DNA from: Paraflavitalea devenefica
GTDB taxonomy: Bacteria > Bacteroidota > Bacteroidia > Chitinophagales > Chitinophagaceae
Reading direction: 5' to 3'
Assembly: GCF_011759375.1 (NCBI RefSeq)
Contig: NZ_JAARML010000004.1
Coordinates: forward strand, 1-64,000
Length of the DNA: 64,000 bases
The notes below the pieces were generated by a model. The model had not been told where the DNA came from, searched no databases, and saw only the letters and a program-made list of their open reading frames with translations. Numbering within the stretch: the stretch's first letter is position 1; each line of letters begins with the position of its first letter. Position numbers and translations under genes: made by a program. This document shows, one piece after another, positions 37,912-46,923 of the stretch.

Positions 37912-38220
37912 TCACCTGTCGGACCAAATGATCGTTGTAGGATAGAAGAAGTGGTCACCCCACTCGTAAGGATAAAGTCCACTACTATGGACAGAAGCAA
38001 AGGTGTAGCCCGGAAAGAGCGCTTCGAGCCTGTCAATTTCAATGTAAATAGCAGAAGTGGTGCCGGTAGGATCTGTCAGCTCTTCATCCTTGTACCAGGT
38101 ATAATCGGTGAATTCTTTGGAAGGAGGAGGAGGGGCTGATGGATGCTGCCTGGATGATACGTTGATTGCTAACAGTAAGGCAATGCAGACCGCAATGGCT
38201 GCGATACGATTCTTTTTCAT
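37912..38220 (-). CDS. Small secreted protein A (new paralogous pair)
   Basis: A 102-aa protein with signal peptide MKKNRIAAIAVCIALLLAIN and a mature domain of about 65 residues rich in Tyr, Trp and Pro. It shares a clear pattern with the 116-aa protein at 38652: YTWY-x-D, a DP-x-G turn, RL...PG, an invariant HSSGL, YE-x-G, and a closing YP-x2-IIW-x-D. I do not recognise the family. It is leftward between two facing susD genes. The start at 38220 is the only one giving a signal peptide. Confidence 0.7.
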   Translation of the reverse strand: MKKNRIAAIAVCIALLLAINVSSRQHPSAPPPPSKEFTDYTWYKDEELTDPTGTTSAIYIEIDRLEALFPGYTFASVHSSGLYPYEWGDHFFYPTTIIWSDR

Positions 38221-38651
38221 AAAAAGCATTTGTTTAAATGAATAAAAAATAGATACGCTGCTAATCAGGCATACAATACACCGGGTAGTGAGTAAGTTAA
38301 AAAAAGGGAGGATGACTGCTGAACTTTTGCAGCCTGCGACAATCATTGCGGGATTCTGACAGCAAAGTTAGTATCCTAAACGAAAGGAATACCCTGCTGG
38401 CATGTAGAAAAGTGGTGTTGCGCTCCTGGTTTCGTTACAAACCGTACTTTTTTTGATTTCGGTCAAGCAAATTACCGACTGGATAACATTGGCAAATTTT
38501 TGATAATAGTCAACCCATTCCCGCCCGGCAAACCCCGGCTGAATAAACAATAAGGTGTACCTTGTATTCAACGCGATGATGGAGGGAAAAGCAATGATGA
38601 ATAAGATCCCATAAGGAGCTTATTTATTCACACTGTAAAACCTCTATTATT
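38221..38651. other. Divergent intergenic region between the two small secreted protein genes
   Basis: A 431-bp region expected to hold both promoters. A weak six-pair hairpin (38600-38605 with 38619-38624) lies just before gene B. No gene is supported. Confidence 0.4.
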
Positions 38652-39002
38652 ATGAAACGAGTGATGCAACTGGTGACAATCACCCTGGTTATTTTTTTGT
38701 GCCTGGGTAATCCCTCCACCGCCCGGCACCAAGCGGCCAACAACACTTCTTCGGCCTTTTTCCCGTACACCTGGTATTATGACGTAGACATGAATGATCC
38801 TGTCGGCGCCGTTTCCTACGTTAACACCGAAATGGAGCGCCTGCGGGATATTTACCCGGGTAATGTATTCCAGAGCTCTCATTCTTCGGGATTGAGAGAG
38901 TATGAATACGGGTATTTTTATTATTACCCCGCGGCCATTATTTGGACTGACCTGCCCTATGCGCTTACGAATAGCCAGGGTTCTGGATCAACCCGCCGTT
39001 AA
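38652..39002 (+). CDS. Small secreted protein B (paralog of A)
   Basis: A 116-aa protein with signal peptide MKRVMQLVTITLVIFLCLGN and the same domain as protein A (YTWYYD, HSSGL at 77-81, closing AIIWTD at 95-100). Protein A stops one residue after IIWSD. B continues for 16 residues (LPYALTNSQG and on), and this tail overlaps the 3' end of the opposing susD gene by 38 bp. The tail may therefore be a read-through extension after loss of an older stop. The function is unknown; the place beside SusC/D suggests an envelope or surface role. Confidence 0.68.
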   Translation: MKRVMQLVTITLVIFLCLGNPSTARHQAANNTSSAFFPYTWYYDVDMNDPVGAVSYVNTEMERLRDIYPGNVFQSSHSSGLREYEYGYFYYYPAAIIWTDLPYALTNSQGSGSTRR

Positions 39003-40383
39003 GTTTGAGCTGACTGGCAGGAATAGGCCAAAGTTCCAGGAAGGAACCCTGTGTGGGCTTATATCCTTTCATGACCTCCTGCCACCGGGAAGTGGCCGGG
39101 TTTTGTACACCCGGCCACCTCTTTAGATCTATGAACCGGTGTGACCATTCGGCAAAGAACTCCACCCGCCGCTCCTGTTCGATGGCGGCCATGACCTGCT
39201 GCCCATTCCATCCTGTGGGCAAAGGGGCCAATTGCGCCCGGGCGCGGACCTTGTTCAGATCGCTCAGGGCGCCATCCGGCCCTTGCAGCAGGTCCAGGCG
39301 GGCGCTTGCTTCGGCACGGATGAGGTATAGCTCGGCCAGGCGCAACACCACACTGTATTCTTTGACGGGCGTGCCCGACTTCACTTTGTATTTGTAAGGA
39401 TACAAGAGGGTATCACTGCCCTCGGTATAAGCACCCATCCAGGCGCTTTTCCTGCCATCGCCGGGCTCCAGGCTATCCAGGAAGGTTTTGGTGGCGACAT
39501 ACGGCGGCATGCCGGTATTGGGCAGGAATAAAGCCCCTTCGGCACTGTTCACGCCCTCCACGACCGGCTGCAATTGGAAGATGGTTTCCGGACTATGGAT
39601 CAAGAATGTGGTGGCCAGGTTGGCATTTAAGCTGAACGGTCCGGCTTCAATGATCTCCCCCGCGATTGCTTTGGCAGCCGCCCAATCGCCCTGGTATAGT
39701 AAGACTCTTGCCAGCATGGCTTTGGCGGCCCACCGGGTAATGCGGACATTGCCGGGCGTGGTGGTATCCGGCCGGAGACGGACCAATGGCAGCAAAGGGA
39801 TAGCTGCCTGCAGGTCGGCCAGGATCTGTTGATAAACAACCGGCACCGGGCTGCGTGGCAGCCAACTGGTGGTATGGTAATCAGTGGCAAGCACCAGGGG
39901 GACATCGCCAAATAGGTTGATGAGGCAGCTATAACTCATTGCCCGCACACACCTCGCCTCTCCCATCATTTCCCGCCTCAATGAATCGGAAACAGCCGTA
40001 GCACCCGACAGCCCTTCCAGGATGGCGTTGGCCAGGTACAAGGTGGTATAGGAACGGGACCATAGGTTGTCTATCACCATGCTGGATGGCAGTATGGCAT
40101 GGTTGTAGAAAGGAAGATCGATGACCGTAGCTTTAGTCGTTGGCCACAGCTCATCGGCATACAAAGCCGTTAGCTTGGTACCCTGCCCATTGGTGATGCT
40201 CACGCCCTGCGCCATGGACGCATACATACCCGCCCTTGCTGCCATGGCCGCTTCATCGCTGTTAAAGACCCGGGAACGCACGACCACGAAATCGGGATCT
40301 TTGACTTCCACAAATTTTTTGCAGCCTGTTATCGTCACCAACAGGCTTATGACCGGGATAAAAAGGAAGGTTTTATGTTTCAT
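38965..40383 (-). CDS. SusD/RagB-family outer membrane lipoprotein
   Basis: A 472-aa lipoprotein with lipobox TITGCKK. Motifs: GEARCVRAMSYSCLINLFG, RLAELYLIRAEASARL, EQERRVEFFAEWSHRFIDLKR and C-terminal LIQNPGYS. It partners the SusC encoded 18 bp upstream on the same strand. Its last 38 bp overlap the 3' end of small protein gene B on the other strand, so the two transcripts are antisense there. Confidence 0.93.
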   Translation of the reverse strand: MKHKTFLFIPVISLLVTITGCKKFVEVKDPDFVVVRSRVFNSDEAAMAARAGMYASMAQGVSITNGQGTKLTALYADELWPTTKATVIDLPFYNHAILPSSMVIDNLWSRSYTTLYLANAILEGLSGATAVSDSLRREMMGEARCVRAMSYSCLINLFGDVPLVLATDYHTTSWLPRSPVPVVYQQILADLQAAIPLLPLVRLRPDTTTPGNVRITRWAAKAMLARVLLYQGDWAAAKAIAGEIIEAGPFSLNANLATTFLIHSPETIFQLQPVVEGVNSAEGALFLPNTGMPPYVATKTFLDSLEPGDGRKSAWMGAYTEGSDTLLYPYKYKVKSGTPVKEYSVVLRLAELYLIRAEASARLDLLQGPDGALSDLNKVRARAQLAPLPTGWNGQQVMAAIEQERRVEFFAEWSHRFIDLKRWPGVQNPATSRWQEVMKGYKPTQGSFLELWPIPASQLKLNGGLIQNPGYS

Positions 40384-40401
40384 ACAACTACATTGAACGG
40401 G

Positions 40402-43400
40402 TTAAAAACTGACCTGTACCCCTGCGGTAATGGCACGCAGGGAAGGTAAATTGAAGGGAAACTGCAGGGAGGGATCGCCACCACGGTAGCTGGTGAGCGT
40501 CCATAGATTGCGGCCCTGTAGGTAAATACGCGCTTCGGAAAATTTCACCTGCTTCACCCAACCCGCAGGAAGATCCCAGGACAGGTAAACCGACCGGAGG
40601 CGCCCGAAAGAAGCATCGGCCATGACCTCCTCCGATTCCCGGTAATATTGCGTGGCCTGTTTCACAGCCGCAGTATTCGCTACTGTCCATCGCTGCAAAG
40701 GCGACTTGTCGCCCGGCTGTTGCCAACGCTGCCATACCGCTACCGGCTGGTTGGTGAGCTGGGTGGCCGGCGCCCAACGGCCTGGTAATATTTCGGCATA
40801 TACGTAATACAATGGATTCACGGCCTGCTGTTGCCTGGCTTCCAGGAAAACGGCGATGCGAAACTGCCCGAGCCTGCATTCATTGAACCAACTGGCATAG
40901 CCGATAGGCTCCCGGTGGCCGATGATGTCCTTCTTTGGGGTGGTGGCCGGTACTATAAACAATCCGGAATCGGGGTCAACCCCCAGGAAGGGATACCCCT
41001 GTTGCACACTCAAAGGTTGTCCCACCACCAACGTAGTATGGTAGGCTGTATTTTCAATGCCGGGAAAGTCGATCAGGCGGTTGCGCGGCAAGGTAAGCAG
41101 GAAGGTGCTGGTAAAGCTGTATTTCTTGTTCCATTGCCAGGTGGACCTTACCGTCAATTCCCAACCGGTGTTTAATACCCGGGCCGGCGAATTGATGATG
41201 ATGGAACCCACAGGGCCAACCTGACCGGGCGTTTTAACGGAGATGAGCTGATCGGACGTAATATTGTGGTACCAGGCAGCATTCAAAAAGATCCTTTCCC
41301 CGAATTCCAACTCCAGGGCGATCTCCTTCTTCCGGTTCTTTTCCCAGCCCAGCCTGGGATTGGCCTGTTGGTTGGGGTAAAGCACCGAGGTGCCATCATA
41401 AGACAGGAGGTCGTCGGGGCGTTTCCAGGTTTCCAGGTAGCCATAATCCTGTATATGATCATTGCCGGCTGCGCCATAGCTGGCCCTTAGTTTTCCATGC
41501 GTGAGGAGCGGGATGGCCCGTTTGATGGCCAGCTCTTCTGAAAATATCCAGGCTGCGCCGAGGGCGCCAAAGAAAGCCATGTTACGTTCGGACCCAAAGC
41601 GGGAAGAGGCATCGAGCCTGCCCGTGGCATTGAGGAAGTACCGGTTGCGCCAATCCATGTTGAACCTGCCATAGACGCCATGGTACCGGTAAACAGCCGC
41701 GTATTGATTGACTGTTATGCCGGAAGCAGCCCCCGGCTGACCCAGCTCCGCATCGCTCTCATACCCTGTTCCCCAGAAGCTATTCCACTCATTCCGTTCT
41801 TCCTGGAAGGTAACGCCGAGGAGACCACCTACGGTCATGTGATCACTGGTATGGGAATACGCCAATTGGGGTTCTGCAATCCATCCTTTGAACTGGTTGC
41901 TGCCCGTGAATGCTTCCCCTTTGGGGTTTTCCAATGGGTCACGGCCTTCAATGGGCAATTTCAAATCTTCCTTTACGGGTAGCCACTGGTAGCCGAGCGT
42001 GGTGCGGAAAAGAAAGTTTTTCCACAAGCGATACTCTACCTGAAGACTGGCCGTAAATACGTTGATGCGGGTATGATTGATATTGCTGAACTGCCCCAGG
42101 GGATTTACAAAAGAGAAACCGTTCTTCACCCATACCAGTTTGCCCGCTTCATCCCTTAAACGTGGCAACAAGGGCACCAACTCTGCGCTGTACATCGGAT
42201 CGGCCCCGATGGTTTTGTAATAGAGATTGCTATAGTGCAGGGACAGGCCTGCCTGCAAGCGGCGGTTGGGCGACCGGTATTGCAGATTGCCATAAGCAGC
42301 AAAGCGTTGCTGATACAGACCGGCCGGCATGATGCTGGTTTCCCGGTAGAAGTTAGTACTGCCATAATACCGCAGCAGGGTATCACCCCCACTCATGGAG
42401 CCGTTGATGTTGATGAGGTGGCCCGTACCACCCACCAACAGTTCCGGGATATTCTGGTAGTCGTTGGTATCGAGTAAATGCAGGTCGGGCGCATTGGCGG
42501 GCGTGGGTTGTACCCCGGCTGCGGCAATGGCTTCTTTCCGCATGGCTGTATATTGCCGGTTGTTGAGCAGCCGGGGCACCAGCGTGCTGACCACTGCCCC
42601 TTTTTCGATGTCGAAGTTGAAGGAAGGCTTGCCTATTTTCCCCTGCCGGGTAGTGAAGAGGATGGCTCCATGGGCTCCCCGTGAGCCATAGATGGCTGTT
42701 GCATCGGCATCTTTTAACACCTCCACACTTTCAATGTTTTTCGGGTTAATAGCCCCCTGTGCGCTGATGCCTCCTGCAGCCGTGCCGCCTGCCTGTGGAT
42801 TGCCTGCGATGGAAGGCAATACCGTAACCGGCCTGTTGCCCGTGATGAGGGGTATTTTATTGAGTAATAATAAGGGATCGTTCAGCGGCTGGTTATCTAT
42901 GCCGGGGATGGTGCCAATGCTTTGCCGGCCCCTGATCTGCACCCGTACAGCAGCGCCTGGCGCACCACTGGCCTCTGTGATCATTAATCCCGGCACCCTG
43001 CCTGATAGTTCTTTGATGGAATTGATGCCTCCCCGCTGCAGGTCTTTCCCCGGTACCCGGGATACCGAGGCCGTATTGTTGCGCTGCGCAATGTTGTGGT
43101 AGGCCATGACCACTACTTCATCCATCATTCCGAAAGATGGTTTTAGTGTTATCCGCGGGAAGGCAGCGGGATCTGTGACCCTGATGGACTTCTTTTCGTA
43201 CTGTTTGTGGGAAAGATCAATATGCCCGCTGCCTGCGGGCCATGGTAATTCAAAGATGCCTTCGTGAGAGGTTAAGACATATATTCCCTTTTCCCTGTTG
43301 AGCACGGAAATGCCGCCCAGCGGTTCTCCCTTATCATCGGTCACTTTTCCCTGCAGGGTATCGGCCGTGTTGAACTGGTTCACCCGTTGTTCGTCTTTAT

Positions 43401-43740
43401 ACAGCCGGATAAATCCTTCTTTCTTGTCGAAGGTATAGCCTAGCCCCATCCGGCCCAACACCGTATCCAATATCCTGTACAGCTCAATATTTTTGCGCTG
43501 GTAAGTAATGGGCTTCGGATTACTGGTAAATGCTGTGCCGTAAATGAGCTTGAAGCCGGAATGCTTTTTAATGTAGATAAAGAAGGAATCAACAGACACG
43601 TTTCGTAGATCGGGCGAAAGCCTGATCGCCGTATCCTTCTGCGTGATCACTTTATCCTTCTGTGCTACTGACTCCCTTACCATAACCATGCATAAGAGCA
43701 AGGTCAGGAATAATCCCTTACGTGCATTTTCTTTCATCAT
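40402..43740 (-). CDS. SusC/RagA-family TonB-dependent transporter (with STN domain)
   Basis: A 1112-aa outer-membrane transporter: signal peptide ending ESVAQ, STN domain (about 42-112), regulatory-like domain (GKVTDDKGEPLGGISVLNR), plug with VEVLKDADATAIYGSRGAHG, and a barrel ending LPSLRAITAGVQVSF. It lies in the leftward sigma-FecR-SusC-SusD unit. The 300-bp leader before it contains a pseudoknot-like arrangement. A relic with nearly the same C-terminal sequence is found at 45957-46013 beyond the sigma gene. Confidence 0.93.
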   Translation of the reverse strand: MMKENARKGLFLTLLLCMVMVRESVAQKDKVITQKDTAIRLSPDLRNVSVDSFFIYIKKHSGFKLIYGTAFTSNPKPITYQRKNIELYRILDTVLGRMGLGYTFDKKEGFIRLYKDEQRVNQFNTADTLQGKVTDDKGEPLGGISVLNREKGIYVLTSHEGIFELPWPAGSGHIDLSHKQYEKKSIRVTDPAAFPRITLKPSFGMMDEVVVMAYHNIAQRNNTASVSRVPGKDLQRGGINSIKELSGRVPGLMITEASGAPGAAVRVQIRGRQSIGTIPGIDNQPLNDPLLLLNKIPLITGNRPVTVLPSIAGNPQAGGTAAGGISAQGAINPKNIESVEVLKDADATAIYGSRGAHGAILFTTRQGKIGKPSFNFDIEKGAVVSTLVPRLLNNRQYTAMRKEAIAAAGVQPTPANAPDLHLLDTNDYQNIPELLVGGTGHLININGSMSGGDTLLRYYGSTNFYRETSIMPAGLYQQRFAAYGNLQYRSPNRRLQAGLSLHYSNLYYKTIGADPMYSAELVPLLPRLRDEAGKLVWVKNGFSFVNPLGQFSNINHTRINVFTASLQVEYRLWKNFLFRTTLGYQWLPVKEDLKLPIEGRDPLENPKGEAFTGSNQFKGWIAEPQLAYSHTSDHMTVGGLLGVTFQEERNEWNSFWGTGYESDAELGQPGAASGITVNQYAAVYRYHGVYGRFNMDWRNRYFLNATGRLDASSRFGSERNMAFFGALGAAWIFSEELAIKRAIPLLTHGKLRASYGAAGNDHIQDYGYLETWKRPDDLLSYDGTSVLYPNQQANPRLGWEKNRKKEIALELEFGERIFLNAAWYHNITSDQLISVKTPGQVGPVGSIIINSPARVLNTGWELTVRSTWQWNKKYSFTSTFLLTLPRNRLIDFPGIENTAYHTTLVVGQPLSVQQGYPFLGVDPDSGLFIVPATTPKKDIIGHREPIGYASWFNECRLGQFRIAVFLEARQQQAVNPLYYVYAEILPGRWAPATQLTNQPVAVWQRWQQPGDKSPLQRWTVANTAAVKQATQYYRESEEVMADASFGRLRSVYLSWDLPAGWVKQVKFSEARIYLQGRNLWTLTSYRGGDPSLQFPFNLPSLRAITAGVQVSF

Positions 43741-44040
43741 TCACGGTTTAAGGTTGAATGTGATGGAAGTACAGGCCAGGCATACTTAGCCGCCTGTACC
43801 ACTAGGTATATTTGCGTACAGTAAAAAGGATAAAACAGGACGCAGTGTGTGCCTCCCTGTGCGATGCACACCAACATAAGGTTTAAAGGCCACGATGACA
43901 GCGCGGCAGCGAATATGAAACGTTTAATGGGGGAAAACAACCACCGTTATGAAACTGGCGGGATAAACGAAGGCCAAATGGCCCGTTAACGGTGTGAGCC
44001 TTAACCAGTTTCAGGAGTTTCCCTATAGGATGAAAATTGT
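43741..44040 (-). promoter_or_regulatory. susC leader with interleaved inverted repeats
   Basis: In this 300-bp fecR-susC gap, CACCGTTA (43942-43949) pairs with TAACGGTG (43987-43994). GAAACTGG (43951-43958) pairs with CCAGTTTC (44005-44012). The pairings are interleaved, as in an H-type pseudoknot, or could alternate. GGCCA/TGGCC (43972-43983) forms a small hairpin inside. A regulatory role is an inference. Confidence 0.4.
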
Positions 44041-45141
44041 CTACTGTTTACTGACATAGATCTTCCTGCCCTTCACTTCAAAATGCACCAGCCTGGATGC
44101 TTCCAGGTTCTCCAGCAGGCTCGTTAGCGGAGCACTGCGCGGGAATTCGTCAATCACAAATTGCTCATCGTTCAATGGGTCTATGTATACCACCTCTTCC
44201 ACATCGTACCACCTTTTCACCTGCATCATGATCACAGAAAGCCTTGTATTGTGGAAAGTGAAGTGTTTGTGTTTCCAGGCTGTAGCTTCTTCTATACTTA
44301 TTACCGGTTGTATGGTAATACTTTTTGCATTGATCACTGCCTGCTGCCCCGGCTTTAACAGTTTTTGCCGTGCGCCATTGGTGAGGCTGACCGAACCTTC
44401 CACCAGGGTAGTGGTGACAGCGGGCTCTTCCTTATAGGCATTTACATTGAACTGCGTACCCAATACTTGTATCGTTTGTCCTTTGACGCGTACGATGAAC
44501 GGCTGGGCTGGTGACTTTTTGGCTACTTCAAAGTAGGCCTCGCCTTCTTCGAGTTCAACGATCCTTTCCCCATTGCCAAAAGCTACCGGATACCGGATAG
44601 CTGTAGCTGCATTTAACCAGACGTTGGTGCCATCTGGCAGTTCTATACTGTATTCCCCTCCGGCAGGCACCCCTAACCTGTTCTGCCCATCGACAAGGGA
44701 TAGCGTCGCTTTCCTGCTACCGGGTGAAATGACTGTAGCTGCTGCTGTTGGTGTGGATGTTTCTTCAAAGCCTTTGTTTTGCGACAGCAACCATCCTAAC
44801 CCGGCCAGTATTACACCAATAAGAGAAGCAGCTACTGTCAGAAAGCGATAAGTTGGCCACCGACGCATGCTCTGAACAGTAGCTGATTGCTTCTCATCAT
44901 CGGGAAAGGCAATGGGTAACGGTAAGTCAATATTGTATTTTTGTTTGAATTGCTCCCAGGGAAGCACCTGCCGCTCGGACCATGTTAACTGACACAAACT
45001 GAGCTCATCAAACGAAGCTTCCTGCTGCAGGGGGTGTAAGGTGCGCCATTGCTCCCACATCCGCTGTTCTCCCGCCGTGAGCTTTTTGTCTTCTTTGCGC
45101 TTTAGATAAATGCGCAACAAGCTGTATTGATGATTTTTCAT
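44041..45141 (-). CDS. FecR-family anti-sigma factor
   Basis: A 366-aa protein with an N-terminal sigma-binding region, a membrane helix (about 105-122, FLTVAASLIGVILAGLGWLL), FecR core (LEEGEAYFEVAKKSPAQPF, VLGTQFNVNAY, TTLVEGSVSL) and DUF4974 end (AWKHKHFTFHNTRLSVIMMQV). It controls the sigma factor encoded 92 bp upstream. The start at 45141 begins the conserved N-terminal helix; the longer frame adds nine residues. Confidence 0.91.
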   Translation of the reverse strand: MKNHQYSLLRIYLKRKEDKKLTAGEQRMWEQWRTLHPLQQEASFDELSLCQLTWSERQVLPWEQFKQKYNIDLPLPIAFPDDEKQSATVQSMRRWPTYRFLTVAASLIGVILAGLGWLLSQNKGFEETSTPTAAATVISPGSRKATLSLVDGQNRLGVPAGGEYSIELPDGTNVWLNAATAIRYPVAFGNGERIVELEEGEAYFEVAKKSPAQPFIVRVKGQTIQVLGTQFNVNAYKEEPAVTTTLVEGSVSLTNGARQKLLKPGQQAVINAKSITIQPVISIEEATAWKHKHFTFHNTRLSVIMMQVKRWYDVEEVVYIDPLNDEQFVIDEFPRSAPLTSLLENLEASRLVHFEVKGRKIYVSKQ

Positions 45142-45233
45142 TGTATAAGGTTTTTGGTCTGCAGGCAAATGCCTTTCCTATTACTACGTAAACAGCAGGA
45201 TTTCATTAGCATCATAACAAAATTTTTTTTTGA

Positions 45234-45842
45234 TCAGGCATTTGTGCTTATCCAAAACAATATCAATAAGGCGGCGCCGGGCGATATGGTTTGTTCTTTA
45301 CCTTTTACCAGTTCGCGTAGCTTATTGAGTCCGCGGGTTTTATCAACCCGGACACTGTCGACAGGCCGGCCCAGGTATTCGGCTATCTCCTCTACACTTT
45401 TTCCTTCTATGTAATGCAACCGGATGATCTGCTGTAATTTAGAAGGCAGCTCCAGGATCAGCGCCTTTACGTGTAAGAGCGCATCCCGTTGTTCCAATAG
45501 CATTACCAATTCCTCCTCATCCACGACATCGTGCTCTGAAGCGTCTACCGGATTGCCCCCATTATTTTTTGATTTTCTCCAATGATCTGTGCAGGCGTTG
45601 ATGGCAATGCGGTATAGGAATTTTTTCATCGAGAGTTTATCCCGCAGCTTTCCCGGTTCCTTCCGTACTGTTTCTAACAAACGCGCAAAGCTTTCAGAAG
45701 CAATTGCTTCGGCGTTTACTTCATGACGGGTCTTTTTCAGACAAATGAAGATCAATGCAGAAAGACATTCTCCGTATAATTCCATCCACCATGTTTCAGT
45801 ATTGGGCGCAGGAGCGCCTTCATAATCAGGAGTGCTTTCCAT
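45234..45842 (-). CDS. ECF sigma-70 factor
   Basis: A 202-aa sigma factor with region 2 (NAEAIASESFARLLETV, KKFLYRIAINACTDHWR) and region 4 (LPSKLQQIIRLHYIEGKS, then VEEIAEYLGRPVDSVRVD). It is more diverged from the other two sigma factors in the window than they are from each other. It heads the leftward unit ending at susD 38965. Confidence 0.9.
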   Translation of the reverse strand: MESTPDYEGAPAPNTETWWMELYGECLSALIFICLKKTRHEVNAEAIASESFARLLETVRKEPGKLRDKLSMKKFLYRIAINACTDHWRKSKNNGGNPVDASEHDVVDEEELVMLLEQRDALLHVKALILELPSKLQQIIRLHYIEGKSVEEIAEYLGRPVDSVRVDKTRGLNKLRELVKGKEQTISPGAALLILFWISTNA

Positions 45843-45956
45843 ATTATACTAGTTAAAGCTATTGTTACCCAACGGCCAGCATTCTGCGCAGATGAGCATC
45901 ACATAGTATAAAACGATTAACCCGGCTATTTGTCCCGGTTTGGGAAAGATTAAAAT

Positions 45957-46013
45957 TTAAAAATCTATTTGCAAACCAGCCGTGATGGTGCGCAGGGAAG
46001 GTAGTTTTTCCAT
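45957..46013 (-). pseudogene. SusC C-terminal relic
   Basis: Read leftward this gives MEKLPSLRTITAGLQIDF and a stop, nearly the same as the end of the SusC at 40402 (LPSLRAITAGVQVSF), with strong nucleotide similarity too. No frame connects it to a full susC: pcm occupies the sequence immediately upstream. It is therefore the surviving 3' end of a deleted or rearranged copy. Confidence 0.7.
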
Positions 46014-46028
46014 ACCACAAAGGAAGTG

Positions 46029-46694
46029 TTAGTTGTTCCGGCCTTCCAGCATGGGCACAAAAGAAAAGTTCTCGAAGATCTCCTGGGTAGCACTGCCATC
46101 GGCCTGCTTGGTGAGGCGTAGCATGCGTTGTACATGGCCTTCCCCTACGGGAATAACCATTTTGCCGCCGGTCTTGAGTTGCTGTACCAGCTTGGGAGGG
46201 ATATACGGCGCGGCAGCGGTGACGATGACTTTATCGAAAGGCGCAAAGGTGGGCAGCCCTTCAAAGCCATCGCCATAGAAGTATTTGATGTTGGGGTATT
46301 TACTGCGGAGCACGAACTTACGGTGCTCATCAAAGAGCTTTTTCTGCCGCTCAATGGTATAGACCTGCGCCTGCATTTCGCCCAGCACAATGGCCTGGTA
46401 ACCACTGCCGGTACCTATTTCCAATACTTTCTCATACGGCTTCACTTCCAGCAACTGGGTTTGGTAAGCCACGGTATACGGTTGCGAAATGGTTTGCCCT
46501 TCGGCAATGGGGAAAGCGCGGTCTTCATAAGCGATCTTATCAAACGCTGAATCCATGAAGTAGTGCCGGGGGATGTGTTGGATAGCGGACAGCACGCGCT
46601 CATCGGTAATGCCTTTGTCTTTTAGGATCTTTACCAGTTGCATGCGGAGGCCTTTGTGGCGGTATGAATCTTCGTAGGTTCTCATAAACGGCAC
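46029..46694 (-). CDS. pcm: Protein-L-isoaspartate O-methyltransferase
   Basis: A 221-aa cytosolic enzyme that methylates L-isoaspartyl residues with S-adenosylmethionine so they can be repaired. Typical motifs are present: RHYFMDSAFDKIAYEDRA near the N-terminus, ISQPYTVAYQTQLL, SAM-binding motif I VLEIGTGSGYQAIVL and FDKVIVTAAAPYIPPKLV. Length matches the family. It is a housekeeping gene between the sigma unit and the mannan locus, with no operon partner. Confidence 0.93.
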   Translation of the reverse strand: MPFMRTYEDSYRHKGLRMQLVKILKDKGITDERVLSAIQHIPRHYFMDSAFDKIAYEDRAFPIAEGQTISQPYTVAYQTQLLEVKPYEKVLEIGTGSGYQAIVLGEMQAQVYTIERQKKLFDEHRKFVLRSKYPNIKYFYGDGFEGLPTFAPFDKVIVTAAAPYIPPKLVQQLKTGGKMVIPVGEGHVQRMLRLTKQADGSATQEIFENFSFVPMLEGRNN

Positions 46695-46776
46695 AAAGAT
46701 ACGTTGTTATAACCTTCTTTTTATCTTGCTATGCCGGGGTTCTTGATTGGTTGTAGCTCGTTGTTAAAAAAACCTG

Positions 46777-46910
46777 GAGTGTATACAGGCTGAAGCCTGA
46801 TACACCCACAGGTTTACTTGCTATATTCGAACTTAAAACTGAAGCTTCTAAATTGCTCATGAAAGCGGCTTCGGCAATCCTTACAACCCTTCGACAAGCT
46901 CAGGGTGACA
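46777..46910. repeat. Hairpin and short dispersed repeat downstream of the mannan locus
   Basis: A hairpin at 46778-46805 (CAGGCT/AGCCTG core, GTAT/ATAC outer pairs) lies in the pcm-GH97 gap. So does CCCTTCGACAAGCTCAGGG (from 46887), related to the copy at 27993. Such short repeats are common in non-coding DNA of many bacteria. Confidence 0.5.
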
Positions 46911-46923
46911 TGCTCTGACAATT

